From: Spirochaetaceae bacterium
GTDB lineage: Bacteria; Spirochaetota; Spirochaetia; Treponematales; Treponemataceae
Assembly: GCA_017416145.1 (NCBI GenBank)
Contig: JAFQDD010000011.1
Coordinates: 124,001-188,000 of the forward strand
Length of the DNA stretch: 64,000 nt
Reading direction: 5' to 3'
Shown here: positions 9,864-18,084 of the stretch, piece after piece
How the letters are laid out: every line of letters starts with the position of its first letter
Position numbering within the stretch: the stretch's first letter is position 1
Program-made: the position numbers and the translations under genes
Notes under the pieces: generated by a model
Told to the model about the DNA's origin: nothing
Seen by the model: only the letters and a program-made list of their open reading frames with translations
Databases searched by the model: none

Positions 9864-9936
9864 TAACACATTTAAAAAATTTGTGATAAAATTCTTATGA
9901 TAAAAATGCAAAATATACAAATTAAAGAAATTGTGA

Positions 9937-9948
9937 TATGCTAATTTT
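9937..9948 (+). promoter_or_regulatory. -10 box six bases before prmC
   Basis: TATGCT at 9937-9942, an extended -10 (TGATATGCT), is followed by AATTTT and the ATG. No Shine-Dalgarno is present. Confidence 0.5.
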
Positions 9949-10881
9949 ATGTTTGAAAATTTAATTGAAAAATCAATTTTTAATGTAAAAAAAGAAATAA
10001 TCTCACTTTTGAAAAATTCTAAAAATCCTTTTGTGGCTCAAAGTCCAGTTTTAGATGCAAATATTCTTTTGTGCCATTTTCTAAATCTTTCTAAGACAGC
10101 CTTAATTTGTAATGATTCTAGGATTTTAACAGCGACCGAACTTGATACAATCCAGCAAGGAATTGAAAAGCGGCTTTCTGGACTTCCTGTGGCTTATATC
10201 ACCAATCATAAAGAGTTTTTTGGTTATGATTTTTACGTTGACCAAAATGTGCTTATTCCAAAACCAGACACAGAACTTTTGGTAGAACAAGCTCTTTTAG
10301 CTGTAGACAAGGCCTTTGCCACCGCTCCAGAAAAAAAAACTGACTACAAAATTGCAGATATTTGCACAGGTTCTGGCTGCATTGCTATTTCTGTTTTGAA
10401 AACTTTATTTCAAAAATACAGAGCTTCTATAAAAGTTGCAGCCAGTGATATTTCTAAGGCGGCCTTGGTTGTTGCAGAAAAAAATGCCGATACGCTTTTA
10501 TCCCAAGAGGAAAGACAAAATATTAGTTTTTATCAAGGAGATTTGTTTCAGGCTTTTTCATCTTCTGAAAATCAAAAGTTTGATATGATTTTAAGCAATC
10601 CACCTTATGTGCCAACAAATCTTACAGATGAACTTTTATCTGACGGAAGAAGTGAGCCTCGCCTTGCTTTAGACGGCGAATCTGACGGCCTTGGAATAAT
10701 CCGCCGACTTGTGGTAGAAGCTAAAAATCACTTGAAAGAGGGTGGGGTTTTCTTTTTGGAAGCTGGGGAATATAATGTAGAAGAAGCTGGAAAGTGTTTA
10801 TTAAATGCAGGTTTTACTGATATATTTATTCATAAGGATTTAGCGGGGCTTTTGCGTTTGGTAGAGGCTCATATCAATTAG
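9949..10881 (+). CDS. prmC: Peptide chain release factor N5-glutamine methyltransferase
   Basis: PrmC (HemK) methylates the Gln of the GGQ motif in release factors RF1 and RF2 using S-adenosylmethionine. The SAM site is visible as DICTGSGCIAI at about residues 139-149, and the substrate-Gln motif as NPPYVP at about residue 220. The length of 310 residues is typical, with an N-terminal helical domain. The short (p)ppGpp enzyme gene follows 21 bases later and is probably co-transcribed. The start codon appears to sit directly after a -10 box. Confidence 0.95.
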   Translation: MFENLIEKSIFNVKKEIISLLKNSKNPFVAQSPVLDANILLCHFLNLSKTALICNDSRILTATELDTIQQGIEKRLSGLPVAYITNHKEFFGYDFYVDQNVLIPKPDTELLVEQALLAVDKAFATAPEKKTDYKIADICTGSGCIAISVLKTLFQKYRASIKVAASDISKAALVVAEKNADTLLSQEERQNISFYQGDLFQAFSSSENQKFDMILSNPPYVPTNLTDELLSDGRSEPRLALDGESDGLGIIRRLVVEAKNHLKEGGVFFLEAGEYNVEEAGKCLLNAGFTDIFIHKDLAGLLRLVEAHIN

Positions 10882-10902
10882 TATTGATAAAAAGGTTTGC
10901 AA

Positions 10903-12672
10903 ATGAAAGCACAGGACGATTTTTTACAAACTATCGAAGATTTTTACAAGATTCATACTCACTACGAAGATTTTGAAAAAGCTAAAATCAATAAGGCATG
11001 GGAATATTTGCTAGAATATTCAAAAACTCATGAAAGACCTTGTGGGGAAAGTTTTGAGCTTCATCCTTTGAGGGTGGCTTCTATTTTGGCAAAATCTAAG
11101 TTGGATGCTGACTGTATTGTGGCAGGACTTTTGCACGAATGTGAGGATGTGGAAAATCTTTTTGGAAAAGAAGTTGGAAACATTGTAAAAGGTGCTTGTC
11201 GCATAACAAACTTAAAAATCCAAAATAAAACTTTGCAACAGGCAGATAGCGTTAGAAAAATGCTTTTTGCAATGATTGATGATATTAGAATTATTTTGGT
11301 AAAACTTGCTGACCGACTTGATAGAATGAGATTTTTGAAAAATCTTTCTGAAGAAAAGCAAAAATCTGTGGCAACTGAAGTTTTGGAAATTTGGTCTCCT
11401 TTGGCAAATCGTCTTGGTATGTCTTCTTTGAAGGACGAACTGGAAGATTTAGGCTTAAAATACACAAATCCAGATGCTTACGAGCAAATAAAGCGTCTTG
11501 TTCAGCTAAAAAAAGGGGAGCGTTCTGTTTATCTTGAAAGGGCTGAAAAAGAGATTTATAAGTCGGCGGCAAAGCAAAATTTGGAAATTAGTATTTCAAG
11601 CAGGGCAAAACACTTTTATTCGATTTATCAGAAAATGAGAAAGCGGGGAAAGGCTCCAGACGAGATTTACGATTTACTTGCTTTACGAATAATTTGTAAG
11701 GATACAGCGGCTTGTTATTCTCTTATTGGAATTGTTCACACTCTTTGGAAACCTATGGAAGGCCGATTTAAGGATTATATCGCCATGCCAAAAACTAATG
11801 GCTACCAAAGTTTGCACACAACTGTAATGTGCGAAGGTTTCCCTCTAGAGATTCAGATTCGCACCTCTGAAATGCACTCTGTGGCAGAACACGGAGTTGC
11901 AAGTCACTGGCTTTACAAAAAAGGAAAATCTAAGGATTCTGTTTCTGTAGAAAATCTTTCGATTATCAATCAGTTAAAGGCTTTACAGGCAGAAAATAAA
12001 AATGATGCTGAGCTTTTTGCAGAAATAAAAGATGAACTTTTAGGTGATTCAATCTATGTTTTTACTCCTCAAGGTGATGTTAGAGAACTTCCTGCAGGTT
12101 CTACAGCTATAGACTTTGCTTATAGCATTCACTCTCGGATTGGGGAAACAATTGTGGGGGCAAAAGCTGACGGAAATATTATTCCTTTGTCTGCACCTTT
12201 GAAAAACACACAAATTATTGAGATTTTAACCAATCCCCAAAGTCATCCAACAGAAAATCAGCTTCATAGCGTAAAAACAGCTCGGGCTAGAAGCAAGATT
12301 CGCTCTTGGCTTTTGCAAAACGAAAGCAATTTTTCTGGAAATACTGCTGGAACTTTTGAAACACCGAAAGAACTCCCTGCACAAAAAGAAATAACTTCTC
12401 AAAAAGAGGAAAGAGAAGGAAAAGACCACAGCGAAGAACCAATCAAAATCAGAATTGGGGATACAACAAATTTTATGGTAAAATCAGCAAAATGTTGCAA
12501 TCCGATTTATGGAGATGAAATAATAGGTTACGTTTCTCGGGGACGGGGCTTAATCATCCACCGAGTTGGTTGCGATAATTTTTACAGAATTCCAAATGTT
12601 GCAGAACGTAGCGTTTCTGTGGTCTGGGAAGAAAAACCAATTATTCTCCACAAAAAGAAATCACAAAACTAG
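10903..12672 (+). CDS. RelA/SpoT-type (p)ppGpp synthetase without ACT domain
   Basis: A 589-residue alarmone enzyme. The N-terminal HD hydrolase-like domain keeps His54, His78 and Asp137, but the HD pair reads His78-Glu79 in LLHECED, and the loop before the ED pair looks one residue short. The synthetase domain has the conserved blocks RFKDYIAMPKTNGYQSLH and EIQIRT. A TGS domain follows (DSIYVFTPQGDVRELPAGS), then a zinc-finger-like segment (KCCNPI...HRVGCDN). The protein stops there, lacking the C-terminal ACT/RRM domain of long RSH enzymes, which are usually about 740 residues. Synthetase activity is likely; hydrolase activity is uncertain. The ATG at 10903 is preferred over TTG at 10897 because AAAGG lies at proper spacing. 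Confidence 0.9.
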   Translation: MKAQDDFLQTIEDFYKIHTHYEDFEKAKINKAWEYLLEYSKTHERPCGESFELHPLRVASILAKSKLDADCIVAGLLHECEDVENLFGKEVGNIVKGACRITNLKIQNKTLQQADSVRKMLFAMIDDIRIILVKLADRLDRMRFLKNLSEEKQKSVATEVLEIWSPLANRLGMSSLKDELEDLGLKYTNPDAYEQIKRLVQLKKGERSVYLERAEKEIYKSAAKQNLEISISSRAKHFYSIYQKMRKRGKAPDEIYDLLALRIICKDTAACYSLIGIVHTLWKPMEGRFKDYIAMPKTNGYQSLHTTVMCEGFPLEIQIRTSEMHSVAEHGVASHWLYKKGKSKDSVSVENLSIINQLKALQAENKNDAELFAEIKDELLGDSIYVFTPQGDVRELPAGSTAIDFAYSIHSRIGETIVGAKADGNIIPLSAPLKNTQIIEILTNPQSHPTENQLHSVKTARARSKIRSWLLQNESNFSGNTAGTFETPKELPAQKEITSQKEEREGKDHSEEPIKIRIGDTTNFMVKSAKCCNPIYGDEIIGYVSRGRGLIIHRVGCDNFYRIPNVAERSVSVVWEEKPIILHKKKSQN

Positions 12673-13676
12673 ACAGCAACCTTTATTACAAGGCCAGTTT
12701 TCCCTTCTTGAAGATTTCCGATTCTAACAAGTTCTGCTTTTAGACGAAAATCTTTTGGTTTTGAAGAGCGAATAATTTCTGCACCAGTTTTTCTTAAATA
12801 TCCTGCAAGACACATGCCTTCGTCGTCTGCAATATATGACTCAATATCATTTAGATAAAGCCCAAGAGCATTTTCATCGTGAATATTATAAGGTTCTGCT
12901 TGAATATAAGCTCTTGTTCCCGCAAAAAATTCTTTTCGTGCTTTTTCAATGCGACTTTTATGGGCGATAAAATTTTGTGGCTCTTGGCTTTTGAAAAGAG
13001 AATCTATGTAATCCAATCCAGAATGAGTCCAATTTTCATAACGCTGACCAACAACTCCAATTGTAAAAACAGTTTTCTTGTGATTTTGAAAATATCGGAT
13101 AAACATTTCCTTTGGAGAGTTTGCTTTCAAGTTTCCCAAGCGATTTTTTGCTGCATAATAGAAAAAACAAGCTGTATCAGTGGCGGCTGCAATTTCTTGA
13201 TGTTTTGTCAAAGTACGATTGTAAAAAACATTCATAAAAAGTGTGTCGTCGCAAAATCTACCGTAAAGCCAAGCAAATAAACCTTCCACAGAAATTGGCT
13301 CTACAACTTTTGCTGTTGCCTTTGGAAAACAACACAAAATAGAAGCTTTTCGACTAAAAAATTCTGCTGCTAACAAACTATCTTGACTTTCAATAATCAT
13401 TAGCAAAATACTTATATGAGCAAGATATGCAGATAAAATTTCTTCACGATGATAACTTTTTGGAATATACAAAAAAACTTCCATATCAAAATCGTTCTCA
13501 ATGTATGTGTACCAATTTTTATTGAAAATTTTATTGATTTCCACAGTAAATTTTTCTTCTTCCAAAAGATTTGGTAATAAACTTACTTTTCCTTTGTATT
13601 CAAGTTCATCTTTTGTAAACTGAAATTCGTGTAGAGTTGATAAATTGTCTTTTTCAATTTTAATGTATGTTTTCAT
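12669..13676 (-). CDS. Unknown protein with C-terminal HIRAN-like region
   Basis: A 335-residue cytoplasmic protein. I do not recognise residues 1-230. The C-terminus (about 245-335) has EPYNIHDENALGLYL followed by AGYLRKTGAEII, the layout of the HIRAN domain (a small DNA-end-binding fold), but without an attached helicase or nuclease. Its stop codon shares the tetramer CTAG with the stop of the convergent (p)ppGpp synthetase gene, so the two genes overlap by four bases. No terminator lies between them. The HIRAN assignment is by pattern only. Confidence 0.6.
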   Translation of the reverse strand: MKTYIKIEKDNLSTLHEFQFTKDELEYKGKVSLLPNLLEEEKFTVEINKIFNKNWYTYIENDFDMEVFLYIPKSYHREEILSAYLAHISILLMIIESQDSLLAAEFFSRKASILCCFPKATAKVVEPISVEGLFAWLYGRFCDDTLFMNVFYNRTLTKHQEIAAATDTACFFYYAAKNRLGNLKANSPKEMFIRYFQNHKKTVFTIGVVGQRYENWTHSGLDYIDSLFKSQEPQNFIAHKSRIEKARKEFFAGTRAYIQAEPYNIHDENALGLYLNDIESYIADDEGMCLAGYLRKTGAEIIRSSKPKDFRLKAELVRIGNLQEGKTGLVIKVAV

Positions 13677-13802
13677 ACTTGTAATTTACTAGAGTAAAAG
13701 GACGTATATTGTCCCTGTATTTTTTTTGTAATATTTAGTTTTTTCTTGATTTTAGAATGCCGATAATGAATTGATAAATTGTAACTTTTAAAGAAAAAAA
13801 TC

Positions 13803-13857
13803 GTTTAGGATTAAAATAGCTGTTTTTTAGGAATATAAAGTGAAACAATCCTAAATT
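13803..13857. repeat. Inverted repeat upstream of the HEAT-repeat gene
   Basis: TTTAGGATT and AATCCTAAA face each other around about 36 bases, just upstream of the ribosome-binding site of the exported HEAT-repeat protein. No T-run follows, so it may be an operator or leader structure rather than a terminator. Confidence 0.35.
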
Positions 13858-13883
13858 AACTTGGAATTTTTATCTGGAGTAAT

Positions 13884-15290
13884 ATGAAGAAGTTAGTGTT
13901 TTTTATTTTAATATTTGGATTTTTATTTTCTACAGTAAATCTTTTTGCAGATGAAACTATTGATGCTGTTAGTGGAGAAGCTGACAAATTAGAAGAAGAA
14001 AAAAAAATTGAAGAAGTAGAAAGTGAAGAAGAGGAAGAATCAGAGCTTCAAAAACGAAAAGATACTTTGGCATTTGGTTTGGAATCAGAAATTACAGATT
14101 TAATTTCAAAATTATTAAAAGAAGAAGATAAATCCTTATCTGATGATATTTTAGCGATTTTTAATTCCACAAAAAACGTAAATGTTCGAGAAAAAGCCAT
14201 CGAATATTTTACAAAAATTGAAGATACTTGTTTGAAAGATTACGCTTTGCTAATTTTGGAAGATCCTTATGATGAAAAAACTTCCAGTGTTAATTTGCTT
14301 TTTAAATATGTTACTGCTCTAAAAATTACAGAAGCGGCTCCTCTTATCCAAGAATTGCTAGATTCTGAAAACGAAGAATATTATGATGCTGCAATTTCTG
14401 CTTTGGGAACTGTTGGAGGACCTGAGGAAGCTTTGTTTTTGGCGGATTTTTTGGATAGAGATTTAACTACAGCACGAAAGCAAAATCTTATGAAAGCTTT
14501 GGGACAGATAAAAGCGGTGGAAACTTGGGATAAGCTTGTGGAAGTTATCCAAAACGAAGATGAAAACACTTATGTGAGAATGTACGCTGCCGAAGCAATT
14601 GGTGCAATGGAAAAAGAAGAGTCCATTGAGATTTTGCTTGATTTATTTGAAGATGATGATCCAAATATTAGAACTTATGCAATAAAGGGATTAAGTTATT
14701 TTAATAATGAAGATGTGGAAAATCTTGTAATTCAAGGTCTAAAAGATAATTATTACAAAGTTCGCTTGGAAGCAATAGAAGTTGTAAAAAAGTATGAATA
14801 CAAAACTGCTGTTCCAAGTTTGCTATATCGTGCAAAAAATGATTCGGAAGCCACTGTAAAATATGCTTGTTTTGAAGCTTTGGCTTTGCTTGATACAAAA
14901 GAGGGAAACGAATACCTCATTTCGTTGGTAAAAGATAAAAAGAAAAGCGATACAATCCGAAGTAAAGCTGCTGCAAGTATGTTAAAATATGAAAATGCTG
15001 ATTCTGTAAAAGCTGTGGTAGAAGTTGCACTTTCTGTGGTAGAAGACACAAAAAAAACAGCTTTGCGATATGCTCTTGGAAAAGAAATGGCAAAATACGA
15101 AAATTCTCAGTTTATTGAAGTTTGTGAGGCATTTCTTGATAGTAAAGACGTTTCAACTCAGGGAATTGGATTGGATATTTGGAAGAAAAATCACTACATC
15201 ACTTTGAAAGATAAGGTAAAAGAAATGGCAGAAGCTGAAAAACCAAGTGCCAACAAATCAAAAGCAAAATTGATTTTAGAAACGGAATAA
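13884..15290 (+). CDS. Exported HEAT-repeat protein
   Basis: This 468-residue protein starts with a signal peptide (MKKLVFFILIFGFLFSTVNLFA, cleavage likely after FA). A very acidic Glu-rich linker follows at about 30-60, then a long run of HEAT-type helical repeats from about residue 70 to 450. Repeats such as TYVRMYAAEAIGAM and PNIRTYAIKGLSYF show the usual Asp/Arg pattern. It is probably a periplasmic scaffold; the partner is unknown. TGGAGTAAT precedes the ATG. Similar HEAT lipoproteins and exported proteins are common in Treponema, which agrees with the organism call. Confidence 0.8.
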   Translation: MKKLVFFILIFGFLFSTVNLFADETIDAVSGEADKLEEEKKIEEVESEEEEESELQKRKDTLAFGLESEITDLISKLLKEEDKSLSDDILAIFNSTKNVNVREKAIEYFTKIEDTCLKDYALLILEDPYDEKTSSVNLLFKYVTALKITEAAPLIQELLDSENEEYYDAAISALGTVGGPEEALFLADFLDRDLTTARKQNLMKALGQIKAVETWDKLVEVIQNEDENTYVRMYAAEAIGAMEKEESIEILLDLFEDDDPNIRTYAIKGLSYFNNEDVENLVIQGLKDNYYKVRLEAIEVVKKYEYKTAVPSLLYRAKNDSEATVKYACFEALALLDTKEGNEYLISLVKDKKKSDTIRSKAAASMLKYENADSVKAVVEVALSVVEDTKKTALRYALGKEMAKYENSQFIEVCEAFLDSKDVSTQGIGLDIWKKNHYITLKDKVKEMAEAEKPSANKSKAKLILETE

Positions 15291-15349
15291 TATTTGGGTA
15301 GGCGAAAGTTGTTTTGGATAAACTCCGAGAGGATTTAAGCTCGAAAATC

Positions 15350-15377
15350 TTGCAAAATAGACATTTAGTGTTATAAT
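15350..15377 (+). promoter_or_regulatory. Sigma-70-type promoter
   Basis: TTGCAA at 15350-15355 and TATAAT at 15372-15377 are separated by 16 bases. They lie about 100 bases upstream of the His/Cys-repeat lipoprotein gene, leaving a leader of about 90 bases. Confidence 0.6.
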
Positions 15378-15476
15378 GTAAAATATACAAAGGAAGATGT
15401 CTTGTAAAACTCAAAGTTTAAGTTGTTTGTCTTCAAATTTGATATTGCGAAAAAAATTATTTTCTAGGAGAAAAAA

Positions 15477-16709
15477 GTGCGAAAAATAATTTGTATTAAT
15501 GTTATTTTGCTAATAGTTATGATTTTGGGATTTGTTTGCTGTTCAAATCCCAGCGGAAGTACAAATAATAATACTTTAGATCACTGCGACATTTGTGAAG
15601 GCGTACAAGACGAAAGCCATGAACACGATTACTGCTTGGAATGTGACGGCATACAAGGTAGTGACCACGAACACCAAGTTGTTACTCCAGAACCAGAACC
15701 AGAACCAGAGGTAGATTACTGCGACATTTGTGACGGCGTGCAAGACGAAAGCCACGAACACGACTACTGCTTGGAATGTGACGGCGTACAAGGTAGCAAC
15801 CACGAGCACCAAGAAGTTGTTACTCCGACCGAACCAACGTATGACGAATATTTCCACATTACCACCATTGGTGGCGAAAACAGTCCTTACAAGGTTGCGT
15901 ATCCCGATGTATCGGAATATTTTGCTAGCGTGAACAGTAGCACAGATGCGACACTACAATTAAATTCTTACAGTGCAAACTTTAAAAGTTATGTAGATAA
16001 TTTAGAATTTACTTCTGATTTTATTCAAAAATTTGGTGACATAAATATAGCATTTGACACATTTAAAGATTATAATGATAGCGCAAATGGAATCAGTCAC
16101 GTAAATAAAAACCTTGATAATGCAATTGAAAACATTAACAACGTTTGCGCGCCAATTTTTGAAGAAATCACCAAAAACATTAAAATTTCCGACAATGCTG
16201 CACTTGACAAAGCCTGCTTTAAATATTACTACTGGGCGATAAAAAATGAAGCATATAAGTATGCTTGCAGTGAATATTTTGACACGATAGGAAAAGACCA
16301 TTATGAAAATGAAAAAAATGGTACTAATGGCATTATTAATTCATGGGAGGCTGCACATACTAATCGTGATCTTGATGTTCCATTTGATCTCTATATTACT
16401 GAAAACGGGGTTGAAACACTTAATCCTGAAGTTATACAACAAATGGATTTAATGATTCAGGCGGCTGCAACCCGACTTCAAGTAAGTGAAAATGATTTAC
16501 GAAATGTTATAAATCTTTCCATAACCATGGATTCATTAGACGCAGTTCATGATTATACAAGCAGTACTACCAATCACACAAATAATCAATGCCCATCTAA
16601 TACAATGGTAAATACAATTGGCAACATTAAAAGTAGTGATATGGTTGCTATGCAAACCAAATTAAATCAATCAATTTTCAAACGTGATTTGGGTCGCGAA
16701 ATGTGCTAA
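15477..16709 (+). CDS. Lipoprotein with His/Cys-rich tandem repeats
   Basis: Translation most likely starts at GTG, with TAGGAG seven bases upstream. The N-terminus is a lipoprotein signal with a lipobox ending LGFVC-C-S near residue 22. Residues of about 35-120 hold four related units of about 15-16 residues arranged as two larger repeats. Each unit contains C-x-x-C, then an acidic residue-Gly-hydrophobic-Gln step, and then H-E-H. Between the larger repeats is a Pro-Glu linker. This suggests a surface or periplasmic metal-binding segment (inference). The remaining 290 residues are a mostly helical domain I do not recognise; only two further cysteines are present, near the C-terminus. A strong terminator follows the stop. 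Confidence 0.75.
   Translation: MRKIICINVILLIVMILGFVCCSNPSGSTNNNTLDHCDICEGVQDESHEHDYCLECDGIQGSDHEHQVVTPEPEPEPEVDYCDICDGVQDESHEHDYCLECDGVQGSNHEHQEVVTPTEPTYDEYFHITTIGGENSPYKVAYPDVSEYFASVNSSTDATLQLNSYSANFKSYVDNLEFTSDFIQKFGDINIAFDTFKDYNDSANGISHVNKNLDNAIENINNVCAPIFEEITKNIKISDNAALDKACFKYYYWAIKNEAYKYACSEYFDTIGKDHYENEKNGTNGIINSWEAAHTNRDLDVPFDLYITENGVETLNPEVIQQMDLMIQAAATRLQVSENDLRNVINLSITMDSLDAVHDYTSSTTNHTNNQCPSNTMVNTIGNIKSSDMVAMQTKLNQSIFKRDLGREMC
15579..15830 (+). repeat. 135-bp tandem repeat inside the lipoprotein gene
   Basis: Two copies begin at 15579 and 15714 (period 135 bases, 45 codons) and are very similar. Each encodes two C-x-x-C...H-E-H units. The reading frame is kept, so copy-number change would lengthen or shorten the putative metal-binding segment. 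Confidence 0.85.
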
Positions 16710-16749
16710 GCACTTCATTACATCAATCAAAAAGGCGTTACCGTGAAGT

Positions 16750-16793
16750 ACTCCTAAAGTTGGACAAATAAAGTTCAATTTTAGGAGTTTTTT
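16750..16793 (+). terminator. Intrinsic terminator of the lipoprotein gene
   Basis: ACTCCTAAA pairs with TTTAGGAGT, and an inner TTGGAC/GTTCAA stem extends the hairpin. Six T residues follow. Confidence 0.85.
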
Positions 16794-16817
16794 CATATAC
16801 GCCCTACTATGCTGTGA

Positions 16818-16900
16818 AGGACGTTAGTCCTGAACAAATCCGCGTGGCAATTTATTTTGTCACAGGTCAGAATCGCCAACGCTGTTCGGACTAACGTCCT
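16818..16900. repeat. Long imperfect inverted repeat upstream of the Rpn gene
   Basis: AGGACGTTAGTCC-T-GAAC at the left is matched by GTTCGGACTAACGTCCT at the right, with one bulged base and about 50 bases between. A T-run follows on the right. It could be a terminator or a small inverted-repeat element; it resembles no feature I can name. Confidence 0.55.
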
Positions 16901-17104
16901 CTCTTTTTTTGTTTTGGGATTTTTTTTTACTTTTGCTGTTAAGCAAAAGGCGTTAGCAGGTAGCCGTGTGACGATTTTTCTAATTAAAATTCATTTTTTT
17001 TCAAAATTTTGCCATTATTTTTTTAATTTTTTGAAACTTTTTTTTAATAATTATTATGTAGAAACAATTCTGCAAAATTTTTACTTAATAAGGAAGTTTT
17101 AAGA

Positions 17105-17947
17105 ATGAAACCAATTGAAGAACTCACTTTCACTGACGACTATATGTTTGGGTACGTTATGCGAAATCCAGAAATTTGCAAAGAACTTTTGGAGCGACTT
17201 TTGAAAATCAAGATTGAAAGACTAGAATATCCAGAATTACAAAAAAGTATTAGCCCATATTACGAAGCGAAAGGTGTTCGCTTAGACGTCTACGTAAAAG
17301 ACAGTGATAAAATTTTTGACATCGAAATACAAAACGGGAGAAAGTCAAACATCGGGAAACGCACCCGTTACTATCAATCAATGATTGATATTGATAATTT
17401 ACTAAAAGGCTCTAGTTATACCTCACTAAACGAAAGCTACATTATCTTCCTTTGTACCTTTGATCCTTTTGAAAAAGGACTTCCACACTACACATTCAAA
17501 ACTCGCTGCCTCCAAGATTCCGAAGTTGATATAAAAGACGGTGCAATCAAAGAAATCTTTAACGCAAAAGCCTACGCCACAGAACAAGATGTTGAAATAT
17601 CCGCATTCTTAAAGTATATTGATAGTAAAGAAGCCACAGATGATTTTACTGATAAAATTAATCACATAGTGGAACAAGCCAAGATTAATGAAAAATTCAA
17701 GGGTGATTATTTAGCTATGAATATACGTGAAACTGATATATATGAAGAAGGCCGCAATGATGGGATTGCATTAGGAATTGCTCAAGGCATTTCTCAGGGA
17801 ATCGCTCAGGGTGCAGAACAGGCTAAAATAGAAACAGCTAGAATTTTTTTAAGCATGAATTTATCTTTAGAAAAGGTTGCACAAGGAACTGGACTTTCTT
17901 TAGAAACAATACAAAAACTAGCTAATGAGCAAAAATGCCAAGATTAA
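17105..17947 (+). CDS. Rpn family PD-(D/E)XK nuclease (putative transposase family), locus 1
   Basis: A 280-residue protein of the Rpn/PDDEXK_2 family (recombination-promoting nuclease). The nuclease core reads RLDVYVKDSDKIFDIEIQ, giving Asp61, Glu74 and Gln76 as the likely active site. After about residue 200 comes a tail with four-residue repeats (GIAQGISQGIAQG) and a short helical end. E. coli Rpn proteins are DNA endonucleases that have been described as toxins restrained by a short C-terminal product translated from the same gene. An internal ATG with AAGGGTGA upstream is present here at 17717. The stop codon lies within a copy of the internal sequence that precedes that ATG. Locus 2 is at 59.8-60.7 kb. 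Confidence 0.9.
   Translation: MKPIEELTFTDDYMFGYVMRNPEICKELLERLLKIKIERLEYPELQKSISPYYEAKGVRLDVYVKDSDKIFDIEIQNGRKSNIGKRTRYYQSMIDIDNLLKGSSYTSLNESYIIFLCTFDPFEKGLPHYTFKTRCLQDSEVDIKDGAIKEIFNAKAYATEQDVEISAFLKYIDSKEATDDFTDKINHIVEQAKINEKFKGDYLAMNIRETDIYEEGRNDGIALGIAQGISQGIAQGAEQAKIETARIFLSMNLSLEKVAQGTGLSLETIQKLANEQKCQD
17717..17947 (+). CDS. Candidate internal short Rpn product (RpnS-like), locus 1
   Basis: Met205 of the Rpn protein is preceded by AAGGGTGA ten bases upstream, a usable ribosome-binding site inside the gene. Starting there gives a 76-residue protein with the Gln/Ala/Gly repeats and the C-terminal helices. By analogy with E. coli Rpn genes this would be the antitoxin-like product. The start is predicted, not proven. 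Confidence 0.5.
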   Translation: MNIRETDIYEEGRNDGIALGIAQGISQGIAQGAEQAKIETARIFLSMNLSLEKVAQGTGLSLETIQKLANEQKCQD

Positions 17948-17977
17948 CGAAAAATTCAAGGGTAACAATTTAGCTAT
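17938..17977 (+). repeat. Direct repeat of an internal Rpn segment at the gene's 3' end
   Basis: From CCAAGATTAAC onwards about 40 bases match the internal segment beginning at 17679 (CCAAGATTAATG), 259 bases upstream. The first 27 bases differ at one position. The copy is read in another frame, which creates the Rpn stop codon (GAT-TAA). In the copy the internal ATG has become ATA. Confidence 0.8.
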
Positions 17978-18059
17978 AAATGGCTATACAAAGTAATTAA
18001 CTTCTGGTTCTAGTATCGTCAAGTGTGATTCCTCTCTTTATCATCAATTAAAAATATGT

Positions 18060-18065
18060 TATAAT
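18060..18065 (+). promoter_or_regulatory. -10 box of metNIQ
   Basis: TATAAT lies about 20 bases upstream of metN, followed by AGAGGT as ribosome-binding site. The -35 region is poor. No S-box or other SAM riboswitch is recognisable in this short leader. Confidence 0.45.
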
Positions 18066-18084
18066 CCTTGCTCAAGAGGTAATT

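Larger units (their letters stand above)
16710..17104. other. 395-bp intergenic stretch before the first Rpn gene
   Basis: It holds an intrinsic terminator, a long imperfect inverted repeat ending in a T-run, and a very AT-rich segment leading into the ribosome-binding site AAGGAAG of the Rpn gene. No credible gene is seen. Confidence 0.6.

Noticed and set aside
18000-18084. SAM riboswitch upstream of metN (also considered at metA and metY)
   Set aside because: The leaders are too short and show no S-box-like conserved helices.
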